This document shows positions 12,428 to 23,639 of a stretch of DNA of 64,000 bases, piece by piece. The number at the start of each line of letters is the position of its first letter. The stretch's first letter is position 1. Source of the DNA: Scedosporium boydii (taxonomy: Eukaryota > Ascomycota > Sordariomycetes > Microascales > Microascaceae). The stretch lies in contig NJFT01000045.1 in the NCBI GenBank assembly GCA_002221725.1, forward strand, positions 62,001 through 126,000. Reading direction: 5' to 3'. A program made the translations under genes and the position numbers. The notes beneath the pieces are model-generated. The model had not been told where the DNA came from and ran no database searches. It saw nothing but the letters and a program-made list of their open reading frames with translations.

Positions 12428-13353
12428 TTGGGGCGTCCGTGGTAGGCCGTGGGGTTCACCAGATGCTTTTCGCTGGGCTGTGTGTCAAGTAGTACCAAAC
12501 TGCGTCATTCAACTGGCCGCACTCGAGATGATGGGTGTGGTAAATGTGTAAGCGTAGGCCCGAGAGCTCGCTATTTTATGCTGCCGGAACACGTTTGGGA
12601 TGTGGCGGTACCTGCGGTCTCTACTCCGAAACGGCCCGCCGAATAGAATTTCGAAAGTTCCTAAGGGTTGTTTGATCCGTTCTTTTTTTTGTGTTTCCAC
12701 TGGACCACCAAGTATCGTTGGTGAGTGAAACGTTCCCGTTCCCGTTCCCTTGTTGGGTGTCGGCGGCTGCTTTTGCTTTGCATAGATGAGCGAGGGAGCA
12801 GCTTGGCGGGAAGGAAGCGGAGGAGCTTGGAACAGGCAATCGATTATTACACCTAAGCTTTGGCTTCCCAAGCTCATAAGTAGGCTAGACGGCCCGTCTT
12901 CGATGTTGCGATTTCTTTTCTTTTTTGCTTTATCTAAAGCTCGCAATTGAGTTCACTCGAGAGGCCGGGATTAGACATCAATTGATGCTGTGAGTGCTGT
13001 TCAGTCGATTGTACTGTTTGCGTTACAAGATCCGTGGGCTATGTACCCCCCTCCATCTCCATCGCTCCTGCCTGGCTTCCATTGAGCTGTCTTGGACCCC
13101 GCCAGGGAGCACCTTCCTTCCATTTGATCATTGCGTTATCCAGATTGTCATGTTACCGAGACGAAACAGCGAAACAACGACTTGTGTCGACTTGTGCTGA
13201 TATCTCGATTTAAAGTTATTAGGAAGAAAGAAAGAGCCTCGAGAAACGAGCAAGCCATTGAAACCTCCGGTTTTCCAATTGAGCCTGCCTCAATTCCTTT
13301 CAATTACACTACTTTACTGTATTCACTAATATAATCGCCCACCAACTACGACG

Positions 13354-16014
13354 ATGGCGCGGAGATCCATCACTCCCCTCGACAAGGGCTGGCACTTCAA
13401 GCAAGTCGACAAAGACTCGTCCGAGTACCTCCCAGCCGCCCAGTTCCCCACAAACATCCACCTCGATCTCATCCACCACAACCTCATCCCGGACCCCTTC
13501 ATTGGCAAGAATGAGCTCCAAGTCCAATGGGTCGGCGAGGCCGTCTGGTCCTACCGCACTCACTTCGCCTCACCAGCCGACGTGCCTGAGGGTGCCAAGG
13601 TTGTCATCGCCTTTGACGGTCTAGATACCTTTGCGACGGTGAAGTTGAACGGCGAGGTGATCCTTGAGACTGACAATATGTTCTTGCCCGAGAGGGTTGA
13701 CGTCACGGGGAAGTTGAAGGCCGAGGGTGAGAATGAGCTTGAGATTACTTTTGATAGTGCCTACTTGAGGGGATGCAAGCTTGTGGATAAGTACCCTGAG
13801 CATAAATGGGGTTGCTGGAATGGCGATGTGTCGAGGTTAGCTGTGCGCAAGGCGCAATACCACTGGGTAAGTCTTTAAGCGGTTTCCGTATAAGTCGCAG
13901 TTTGCCCTCCTCCGTCTCCGTCTCTTGAAATTTAATTCCAACATGGTCTCTACTTCTAGGGATGGGACTGGGGCCCGACACTTTTGACCTGCGGTCCCTG
14001 GAGGCCCATCAACCTCGAGGTTTACGACTCGAGGATAGAAGATCTCTTCTTTGAAACGGACGTCGACCCTACCACCAAGACGGTCAAGGTCACCACCATC
14101 GCCCGTACCGAGGGCCCCGCATCCAAGGTCCGCTTCAACATCTCCCTTGATGGCACCCTCGTCTCCTCACAGACGATAAACGCCGCTGCCGGAGCCGACA
14201 CCAAAACGGAATTCACCATCACCGAGGCCAAGCTCTGGTATCCTGTCCGCTACGGCGAGCAGACGCTCTACACCATCACTGCCACTCTCCTTGCCAGCTC
14301 CGATGAGATAGAAGTCGACACTGTCTCCAAGAAAACGGGTTTCCGCAAGGCTGAGCTCGTCCAGCAACCCCTTGAGGAGCAACCTGGAACTTCCTTCTTC
14401 TTCCGCGTCAATGGCATCCCCGTTTTCTGCGGAGGCAGCGACTGGATTCCTGCCGACAATTTCGTCCCTCGCATTACCCGCGAGACCTACCGGAACTGGA
14501 TCCGCCTCCTCGCCGATGGCAACCAGTTCATGATTCGTGTATGGGGAGGTGGCATCTACGAGGAGGCCGCTTTCTACGAGGCTTGTGACGAGTTTGGTAT
14601 CCTCGTATGGCAGGACTTCATGTTCGGCTGCGGCAACTACCCGGCCTGGCCTGAACTGCTAAAATCCATCGAACGCGAGGCCGTCGCAAACGTCAAGGCC
14701 CTCCGCCATCACCCGTCCATCGTCATCTGGGCCGGCAACAATGAGGATTACCAGTACCAGGAGAGCGAGAACCTCACCTACGACTTCGACAACAAGGACG
14801 CCGAGAGCTGGCTCAAGACGGACTTCCCCGCCCGGTACATTTACGAAAAGGTGCTCGACGACGTGTGCAGGGAGCACATCCCGGGAACGTTTTACCACTA
14901 CGGCAGCCCCTGGGGAGGGAAAGATACCCGCGATCCAACGGTCGGCGACATTCACCAGTGGAACGTGTGGCACGGCACGCAAGAAAAGTACCAAAACTTC
15001 GATACTCTCGTGGGCCGCTTCGTATCCGAGTTCGGAATGCAGGCTTTCCCCTCGGTGAAGACTATAGACCAGTACTTGCCGCTCGGCCGCGACGACCCGG
15101 ACCGCTACCCGCAGTCGTCGACCGTCGACTTCCACAATAAGGCGGAAGGCCACGAACGCCGCATCGCGCTCTACCTCGTCGAAAACATGCGATATGCGCC
15201 GGAACCCCTCGAGCACTTTGTCTACTGCACGCAGCTCATGCAGGCCGAGTGTCTCGCATCAGCCTATCGACTGTGGAAGCGACAGTGGAAGGGCCCCAAC
15301 CGCGAGTACTGCGGCGGGGCGCTCGTGTGGCAGATCAACGACTGCTGGCCCGTGACGAGCTGGTCCATGTGTGACTACTACCTTAGACCGAAGCACGCGT
15401 ACTACACCGTCAAGCGCGAGATGGCGCCCCTCAGCATCGGCATCACGCGCCGCGAGCACCGCCATCCGCGAGATAAGCATACGCGCGTGCACATCGACAC
15501 GAAAACCCGCGTGGAGATCTGGGGTTCTAACCTCGCGCTCGAGGACGTCACGGTCGACTGCGTCGTGAAAGCGTGGGACGTCGAGACGGCCGAGGAGACG
15601 TTTTCGCAGACGGTGCGCGGGTCCCTACTGCTCCCCGCCAACAGGTCCACGGAGATCGCGGCGCTGGATGTGCCTGTGAAGAATGCCGGGGACGAGGCAC
15701 GTACAGTCGTCGCGGCGTATTTGTACCGCGGGGAGGAGAAGCTGGCGCGGTATGTTAATTGGCCTGAGCCATTGAAGTATTTGCACTTGAGGAAGCCGGA
15801 GGCGTTGAAGGCTGTGCTTGTTGATGGGGGTGAGAGGGTGGAGGTTAGTGCTGAGGTGCCGGTGAAGGGGGTTGCGTTGGAGTGTGAGGATGATGGTGTG
15901 GTTTTCGGGGATAATCTCGTGGATGTTGTGCCTGGGGAGGTGGTTAGTATTCCCGTTAGTGGGGCGAGTGAGAAGACGGTTATCACGACGAGGTATTTGA
16001 GCATGTTGAATTAG
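13354..16014 (+). CDS. Beta-mannosidase, GH2 family (mndB type)
   Basis: Two exons (13354-13866, 13960-16014) encode 855 residues, close to the roughly 845 of fungal intracellular beta-mannosidase B. It should hydrolyse terminal non-reducing beta-D-mannose from manno-oligosaccharides and N-glycan cores. The order is an N-terminal GH2 sugar-binding beta-domain (1-190), an immunoglobulin-like beta-domain, then a TIM barrel. The barrel carries the acid/base Glu in GNNED (E433) and the nucleophile Glu in VSEFGMQ (E528). There is no signal peptide, which fits clade B (cytosolic) rather than the secreted clade A enzymes. The start ATG has an A at -3 and begins the conserved N-terminus. GC-rich codon use drops near the 3' end, with no sign of a break. 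Confidence 0.9.
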
Positions 16015-16824
16015 ACAAGGTCAGGGGAAGAGTGGTTCGTAGAGTTGCTCATGTCATAGAATGAAGGATTTTGATTTTCACTATTTTCTTCTCTTCTTCT
16101 TGTCAAAAGCACACGATTCAACGTAGGCAAATAAATTCCATTCCACATATTCAAATCAAACAATTTATATGAACTTTGAAAAATAGAAACAAAAACACTA
16201 GTAATATGAAATAAAATATCGGAGCTCTAGGAGCCTCATCCGTGTAGGAGCAAATTCAAGACGGATACGGACTATGATCCTCCAGTTAGATCTCGCAGCT
16301 TTCTTCTTTCTAGTGAAAAGAAAAAATTCGTTCAGGAAAACCCCAGAGGGCTTTCCTTCGGAATCTTCCTTTTCCAGACCGGCTTGAACTTCGTCTCGGG
16401 ACACAGGACGTGGTCGAGGGAGGTTGGACCCCGTGGGAGGGCGGGGTAAGCCGGGCTGTTTTGAGGCTGCTAATTGTACAGGTAGAAATGAAATCGACAA
16501 TAAGAGATGGGAGGCAATTCGAGAGCTTCAGAGAGGAGTAGATGGCGATCAAGATGATGAACGGAGTTGGAGGCTTCCCGGTCCAGATATCCTTCCTATC
16601 AGGGTGCCATCATACAAGCTTCGATATTAGAAGCTGTTGAGTTCGTCCACTTCACTTGAAATGAAGTCTATCAATGCCGCATGTGCCCCGAATCTCTCGT
16701 TGATCCGGATCTCGGTCTCGGTTTGAGTTCTTAGACTCTCCGTTCTGAAATTTTAGGAAAGGAAGGAGAGAGTCTCAAGAAAATATTTTGGACAGAAGTC
16801 ACAAGTCTCCCTTCTTCTTATCGC

Positions 16825-16832
16825 CACGTGAC
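16825..16832 (+). promoter_or_regulatory. CACGTGAC (Cbf1/E-box type) element
   Basis: An E-box with the flank preferred by Cbf1-type bHLH factors, about 240 bp upstream of the RPL23 ATG. Cbf1-type sites recur in ribosomal-protein promoters of several ascomycetes; its use here is inference. Confidence 0.45.
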
Positions 16833-16887
16833 CCTTATCTCCCCACCAAAGTACCTTTGCTGCCAATTCCACGCCGATTCCCCATTG

Positions 16888-16895
16888 TAGGGTTT
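16888..16895 (-). promoter_or_regulatory. AAACCCTA (Tbf1/telo-box type) element
   Basis: Reads TAGGGTTT on the plus strand. Telomere-repeat-like boxes bound by Tbf1-type Myb proteins are known in ribosomal-protein promoters of many ascomycetes. Confidence 0.4.
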
Positions 16896-17062
16896 CTCAC
16901 CCCACAAGGGCAAAATTCCCCCCCCAAAGAACGAACCTTTGTGTTGACGAACCCGAACGTTATCAATTTTCTCAAAGGCTTCTTTTTTTCCCCTTCCCAC
17001 GATACCCCCATTTCCCTTCAAACAACCCCCTCCCCTTTTAACACAGGAAATCCCTTGATTTA

Positions 17063-17070
17063 CAGTCACA
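17063..17070 (+). promoter_or_regulatory. CAGTCACA, HomolD-like sequence abutting the start codon
   Basis: An exact match to the Homol-D core of fission yeast ribosomal-protein promoters. It lies directly before the ATG, where it would be transcribed, so it may instead be start-codon context. Confidence 0.3.
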
Positions 17071-18117
17071 ATGGCCAAGACTGGGTAAGTGATGTTTCGT
17101 GTTTTTATTTTCTTGGGGGAGACTGGAATTTGTTTGGCCCCCGACGAACGGTTTGGCAGGGAAGGGTTGCGACAGCGAGCAAGCAAAAGGACGATCGACG
17201 AAACGTGTGCGAGGCCGACTCTCGCGGCGCCCAAGGATGATTTACGACGACTGAGCCACGAGGAGGAAGCATATGATACTGTTTGGTTCAAGGAGGGAAT
17301 ATTGAAAACGAATTGCGTGGAGGAAGGATCGGAACCCGATTTTCTTCGCTAGCTCGAAATACTCGTCATAACCGAACCGAAGTCTCTATCGCCGAACGCC
17401 CTGCCCTGCCAAACGAGGCAAACCTTGTCTCTCTATGCGAAAGAATCCACGGTGGAAAATGGCTGACTCGTTCCTCAATCTAGACGTGGTGCCCCCGGTG
17501 GCAAGCTCAAGATGACTCTCGGTCTCCCTGTGTACGTTATTACTCCTTGACTCGCTTCACCTCGAATCCCTCTTCGCGTGAAGAGACCAACAAAGCTAAC
17601 AACCACCACAGCGGAGCCGTGATGAACTGCGCCGACAACTCCGGCGCCCGAAACCTCTACATCATCTCCGTCAAGGGTATCGGCGCCCGCCTCAACAGGC
17701 TCCCCGCCGGCGGCGTCGGCGACATGGTCATGGCCACCGTCAAGAAGGGAAAGCCCGAGCTCCGGAAGAAGGTCCACCCCGCAGTCATCGTCAGGCAGTC
17801 CAAGCCCTGGAAGCGGTTCGATGGTGTTTTCCTCTACTTCGAGGATAACGCCGGTGTTGTACGTATCCGCCCTCTCAACTTTAGCGAAAGGAAGAATATG
17901 GATGGGGAGGCTTGGGAAGTTGTGTTGTGCTAACGAGTTGGTGTTTTAGATCGTCAACCCCAAGGGTGAGATGAAGGGTTCTGCCATCACCGGTCCCGTA
18001 GGAAAGGAGGCTGCCGAGCTATGGCCCGTACGTTTTCTCTCCCTTCTTCCCCTCCTCGTTGAGCGAAACTGACTCTCCGCACAGCGTATCGCCTCCAACT
18101 CCGGTGTCGTCATGTAA
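17071..18117 (+). CDS. 60S ribosomal protein L23 (uL14)
   Basis: Five exons (17071-17084, 17484-17531, 17612-17858, 17950-18027, 18085-18117) encode 139 residues, near the 137 of yeast uL14. The protein lies at the 60S subunit interface near the 25S rRNA factor-binding region. The whole chain matches the family: MAKTGRGAPGGK start, [24 protein letters not shown] and SNSGVVM end. The first exon is only 14 nt and the first intron about 400 nt, a layout common in fungal ribosomal-protein genes. None of the exons except the third is long enough to be seen as an open reading frame alone. Confidence 0.95.
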
Positions 18118-19695
18118 AATCCCCTCGGTACATGGATGGTGTTTGGAGCGAAAAAGGGAAATCAAATTCAAAAAAACTAAAGCCGGAAAAAAATCCAAAA
18201 AGGGAACCTACTTAAACCACGAAGGGAGGGAGGATACAAAGGGCGGAAATAAACTTAAAGGGTAGTGGAAATTTCATCATGAAATGGAGTTCAAGTTCTT
18301 TTTTTTTTTCCTTCGCATACCCGCCAACGAACAAGCATATCCTTGAAACGAGCATATTGGAAGTGTTTTTACTTTTGTCCCAATTATTTGGTCCTCTTCG
18401 GTCTTCGAATCCAAACCTTCTTCTCAACCCCATCGACTCCTTTGCCGGATATACTCTCCTACTCTGCGGAAACCGAAGTGGATTTGGGACGACGGAACGA
18501 ACCCACGAACTACCTTCCCTGCCTCCCTCCTCGATTGGACCCTTGGGTTTTGAGCTGATGGAGGTAGACAAAATGAAATAGAACATATTGTCACCAAATG
18601 ACGAAGCAAAACTCCAATCGTAGACCCTCTGGTCCAGAACTGCCATATCGGATGTCTTCCCCCCCTTACTCTCAGCTCCTTCATCGTAGACGTTGAAGTG
18701 ATGTTAGTCCCCTCTCTCTCATGAGTCGCCGTCGCATCTACCATTGTACACGTAGCACGGACGTAACCTACGAGGCGCAATTGCTATGTTTCACTTTTCT
18801 ATTCTCTGCTACTCTAGCCAGAGATACCAAATTAGAAGAAAAGGAGAAAAAGAAAACCTCAAAATGAAGGGAAGAAGAACAATAGCAAACCAGAAAAGGC
18901 CGGAGCACTCGCCCTCGGTCTTTTATCACGCTCCTTCACTTCCCTTTTTTCCATATCCATCGATCCATGCGTTCCCTCCCAATGGCCCTTTTCCCGAACG
19001 CCATTATGCATTTGTGCCCCTTCCCTTGCCTTAGAGGACTTGACAAAACGAAAAGAAGAAAACAAAAAACAAGAAAAGAAAAGAAGAGAAAAAAAGGCGA
19101 ACATAAAAGAAGAAGTGAATACATTAGTGCTGGGATGACGAGATGACCAGCAGTTGAGTCGAGAAAGAAAAATAAAATGATAAAAGCCAACTGCCCTTTT
19201 TTTGGTAACCAAACAGCCCCCGTTGAGCTGATGATGTGTCCGCGCCGAGGAAATGCGTATGCGAGTGAGTGCTTCGATGCTTGAGAAATTTCAACTTCTC
19301 GTCCATCCTTGACGAGAAATAAGACAACAAAGAAAAGGAGACGAAGTCGAAGAAAGAAAAACAAGGTTCCATTTGTCCGTCTAATGATGTTGGTATCGTA
19401 TCGGTGTGTTTTATTGGAGGGTTCGAGTTGCGTCCCTCAGTATCGTAAATCGTTTCGTGGAGGCATATAGTAGCACAGGATACAATCTCGGAATTGTACC
19501 AAGTTGTCCTAAGTGGCGGGGTCTCCTGGCGGCCTCGGAATTGGCTCTTCGAGTACCGTAGATAGACGGAAGGGGAGGAGGGGTAGAGGAGTGAATGAAA
19601 GTGTGGAACGACGCGTTCTTGTGGCGGGAGAACGGTCTCGTATATACGGGGATTCATGTGCATGGTGAGGTCATGCACGGTAATACCTGTTCAGT
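18118..19695. other. Convergent intergenic spacer
   Basis: 3' regions of RPL23 and the large minus-strand gene. It is AT-rich with A/G-rich homopolymer runs (18165-18260, 19040-19100). Open frames here lack ATG starts or splice partners, and I see no gene. Confidence 0.5.
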
Positions 19696-22600
19696 TTACT
19701 GAAAGGTCTTGCCCTTTCCCTTATGCTCCTTGACAGCGATCTTGGGCATCTTAGCGGCCTTGATCGGCTTGGGGCCCTTGGGAGCCTTCGCGGTCGCAAA
19801 ATGCGTCTCGGTTGTAGGACTCGGCTCGGCAGTAGTAGGTTGGGTGTTCGTGGCATCAGTTGTGGCACTGGGTGCCTTGCTGACGGCATCTTCGCCCGCC
19901 TCGGCATTGTTATCGTCACCGTCGTTCGTTCCGGCGGCCTTTTCGGCCTTCTTTCGGGCAAGTGTTGCCTTTCGCTTGTCAACAGCTTGCTGCATCGATC
20001 CGCTCGCCCATCGGCCTATTGAAGAAGAAGAAGGTCAGTATGCGAATGATTCAACGAAATGCATGACGAATACAATAAAAACAGTGTGTTTTTTTTTTCT
20101 CCTTTCACCAATGGAAATGACTTACTCTTCATGGAGCGCGACATCTTCTCGGACTTTGAGAGAGCTGCATATTGCTGTGCGCTCATGCCCCCGAGGGGAC
20201 CCTGACCATCGGCTGACGGGGCCGCATCAACTGGTTGTTGGGCACGGGCACCCTTGGCAGGCGCCTTAGCGGGCGTCTTCTTCGGGCCAGTGGCCTTCTT
20301 CCTGCCCGAAGTCGCATCGGTAGCGTGATGCATAAGGCTAATCGTAGGGGTTGGGCCGGATGGTGCTCCGTTGATCGAGGGGCCAACTCCCGAGTTTAGG
20401 AACTTGATTCGAGGGCGCTGTTCCTGCGCTTGATGGGGCTCGGCCTGCTGGCTGCCGCTGCTAACAACTCCATCATGAAGCGAAGGGAGCTGTAGGGTGT
20501 GGTTGGCAGTACTCTCCTCGGCTTTCTTGGTCACCCTTCTGGCTCTCTTAGCCTTGGGCTGCTGGTCCTCAGCATACTCGTCACCGGTATCTCGGAACTT
20601 GCGCTGACGCTTGGGACGGAATGAGTATGATGAATCCGCCGAGCCTTCACTAGAGACCGACGACGAAGTACCAGGCCGCGAGTCCTCGGTCGTGCTCGCA
20701 GCAGACGGGGCGTTGGATAAGGCTCTGATATTCTTGGCGCCCGGCTTGAGAGTGACAATGCGTTGATTCTTCCTGGGAGGCGAATTTTCGACCTCATGAT
20801 CATCTTCCTCCTTCAGATAGATGCCAGAGTGGTGGTGGGCGTTGGTTGTAGAGATGGCGGGATGACGGGAGCCCGCAGCTTCGTCGGCTGCGGCTTGCTG
20901 TGCCTTATTAGTAGCACGACGAATGCGCTTGGCAGGGGGTGGTTGCATAGTTTCATCGTGGAGAGCTGCGTGGTTAACTCCATCGCCTGCAGCGGATGAG
21001 GCTGCGAGAAGCGACTCGGTGGGTGAGGCAGCTCGCTTGCCCCGACCTCGCTTGGTCCTTCCGTCGGTGTGAGGAGTCGTGTTAGCGGAAACGCCGTTGA
21101 TAAGAGTCGGATCCTGGGCCGCAGAAGCGGGTGTATCGTGATCCTCGGTGTAACTTTCGACAAGCCGACTGCCGCGCTTGCGTCTCTGGGGGACAGGAGT
21201 TGCGCTCCGACTGGTAGCGGCAGTAGCGGGATCGAACAATTCGCGCGGCTTCCGGATGCGCTTGCCGGACATATGCGGGCCGCTTTCATCAGCGGCTTCG
21301 GTGGCTTTAGCGGATCGAAGTGGGTCACTGCGTAGAGTTCGGCGGGGTTCACCGCCATCTTCCATGTCGCCAGGATATCGCTGGGCGATGGGATCTTGCT
21401 TTCCGACCTTTGCTTGGTGGCTGTCGTACCTGAAGCCGTACGCGGCGGCCTGGATACGGTCCTGATGACGCTGATACGCAGTCTCCTTCTCCTCTTGAGT
21501 CATCCTGGCTCGGTATCCCTTGAGAACAAAAGTCTTGCGTGTGACCTTCGCAGATCTCTTCTCCATCTGTTCGTAGGCTTCATCATGGGCCTTGCGGCGT
21601 TCGATGTTCTCATGATCATCGACAATTGCGCCAAGTTGGAGGTACTCCTCTTGCAAGGCAACTAGAGCGCCATCGATATGGGCGCACATGGCATAGAGGT
21701 CCTCGTCCGACATGTCCTTGTAGTTTTGGAGGACTTCTTTAAACTCATCGGTATCTCTGAGGCGGGGATACTCATAGAACTTTTGCGTCTGGAGTTCATC
21801 AGGGGTTTGAGTCGCCGCATCATCAGGATCATCATCTTCGTTCGCAGCAGGGCTACTGGCTGCGGTGGCGTGATTGAGATCGGGAACGGGGGAGTTTAGG
21901 GTGGATGGCTCTAGACCGGGCGACGCTGCGCCAGACTCAACAGGCTCGTCAGGATCCTCCTGGTCTGCATCAACAGGAAGTTCCGTGTCATCATCAGCCT
22001 GGATAGCAGTGTCTCCATCAAGGGGCTTAGTAGTAGGCGTGGAGAAGGTCTTTCCGCTGCCGTTCGAGACTTCCGCTTCACCAACCTGGGGCAGGCGGCT
22101 CTCGGGGTGTTTGACCCATTGACCCTCAAGATGGGGTGTTAAATGCGACCAAGGCTTGACAGGGGTAGCAGGGGCTTGAGGAGGTTCGACGACCGTAGGA
22201 TGGCTCTCAGGCTTAATTTCCATAGCCATGGGGACCGCAGTAGTTTCGTCAACAGTCGTGGCTGCGGTCATAACTGCGTCTGAAGCAGATGGTGCCTTAG
22301 GGATAATTGAATCCTTGGGAGCGATGTTCGTAGCCGCGTCGTCAGTGTCGGTGGGAGGCGTGACAGTAATGGCGACAGTTGTATCGGTGGTTGACTGGTC
22401 AGAATCAATGTTGGTAGACTCAGCGGGCTGGAGGACTTCCGGTTGGATCTCCGGCTGGGTTTCTGACTGGGTCTTTTTGCTCTCAGTGTGATTTTCCGTG
22501 ACTTCAGTGACCGGAGCATCAACTGCCTTCGGGGTTGCGGTTGCCATGGAAGAGCCGGTAAGAGCTGTCATTGGAGGGGCGGATTTGGATCTGCCAGCAT

Positions 22601-23639
22601 CGATGGCTGTAAGGGTCGTCGCAGATGAATCATCGAGGATTTGGCTCCCGGTGTGTTGCTCCACCTCAATTCGGGGAAACATGGAATGGCCACGCGGCCT
22701 AGCGACCTGCTCTTCAGATGGAGCTTGGATGTCGCTTGTTGCAGCAACTGAGGAAGGGAGTTCGGCACCAGTAGTGGTGCTCTGAGTAGGTGGCACTTGA
22801 TCGAGATCGGTCTCATCCACGGCGTGAGAGACGGGCTCCTTCTCTTCGAAAACTTGGGGCGGCATGGCAGCATTTTCTTCGGAAAGGCCAGCGTCCGCGT
22901 GCAGGCGAGGATCAATAACAATGGGCTCGGGGGATTTGGTAATGTGAGAGGTTAGAGCCTCAGCCTCCCTGATGAGGGCTTCTGAAGGGAGAGGGAACTT
23001 GATGACGAAATGTTCGGGGAGGGCGTCCTGGACTGGGGAATGGGGAGCCTCGCCGTTGCCATCGTCGGAAGGCTGGAGCAGCGAAGACGATTCATGATAG
23101 TCGGACTCATTTAGACGTCCGCCGACTTCGATGGTATCCTTGACATCGTTCTCGTCGGCAAATTCGGTATAAGACTTAGTCTCCGCAGTCCTTCGAGAAG
23201 GGTTCTTCCTCCTAGGAGAGCCATCATAGTGAAGAAGTTCATAAGCGGTGGCGCGCCGCCTAGCAGGTGGACCGAAGTCTACCTCATCGTCGTGATCGGC
23301 CTTCCTCTTGCGGCCGCGAGTAGAAGCAGAAGCGGGACCAACCTGGGACTTAACGCGAGTTGGAGTGGCTTCCTCATTGGCCTCTTCAAAAGTGTAATCA
23401 ATGCGAGTCCTCCTACGGAGTGAGTGGCCACCCTTTTGATTCGTGTCTTCAGGCTCATCATTGGCACCATCAAAGAACTCAGTAGTCTTTGACCTCTTCC
23501 GAGGGAGGGAGGCAGGTGGCTGAATTGGATCCGTATCTATGGGTTGATACTCTGCCGACTGCGAGGCAGACCCGACAGGAGTTGGCAGCGTCTTACGGCG
23601 ACCGGCTCCCCGGGGCTTTCCTCCGCGGGCCGACTGCAT
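19696..23639 (-). CDS. Large disordered basic protein of unknown function, probably nuclear
   Basis: Two exons (23639-20126 and 20015-19696) encode 1277 residues. I do not recognise a named domain. Most of the chain is low complexity: acidic/Ser/Thr/Pro-rich through the first 600 residues and Arg/Lys-rich afterwards. It has several AT-hook-like or nuclear-localisation-like clusters (RGRKRK, KRGRGKRA, KRIRKPR, RRKRGSR). The one region that looks folded is around residues 650-780: a charged helical block (DEFKEVLQNYKDMSDEDLY, then HIDGALVALQEEY and ENIERRKAHDEAYE) that may be a coiled coil. The C-terminus is a Lys/Ala-rich tail (KRKATLARKKAEKAAG). This suggests a chromatin- or transcription-associated scaffold, which is inference from composition. 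The start is the first ATG; an upstream frame extension has none. Confidence 0.75.

Larger units (their letters stand above)
11425..13353. other. Intergenic spacer between Rab4-type gene and mndB
   Basis: I see no gene in 1.9 kb. It holds a CTTTT-type pyrimidine run at about 11550-11575, a perfect short inverted repeat at 12401-12427 and the mndB promoter. Confidence 0.5.
16015..17070. other. Intergenic spacer and RPL23 promoter
   Basis: The first half is featureless AT-rich mndB 3' region. The last 280 bp is pyrimidine-rich and holds a CACGTGAC box, a TAGGGTTT box and a CAGTCACA element ahead of the ribosomal protein gene. Confidence 0.5.

Noticed and set aside
19124..19678. 184-residue minus-strand frame downstream of the large gene
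   Set aside because: It lies in the probable 3' UTR, with GTG start and low-complexity composition; no family resemblance.
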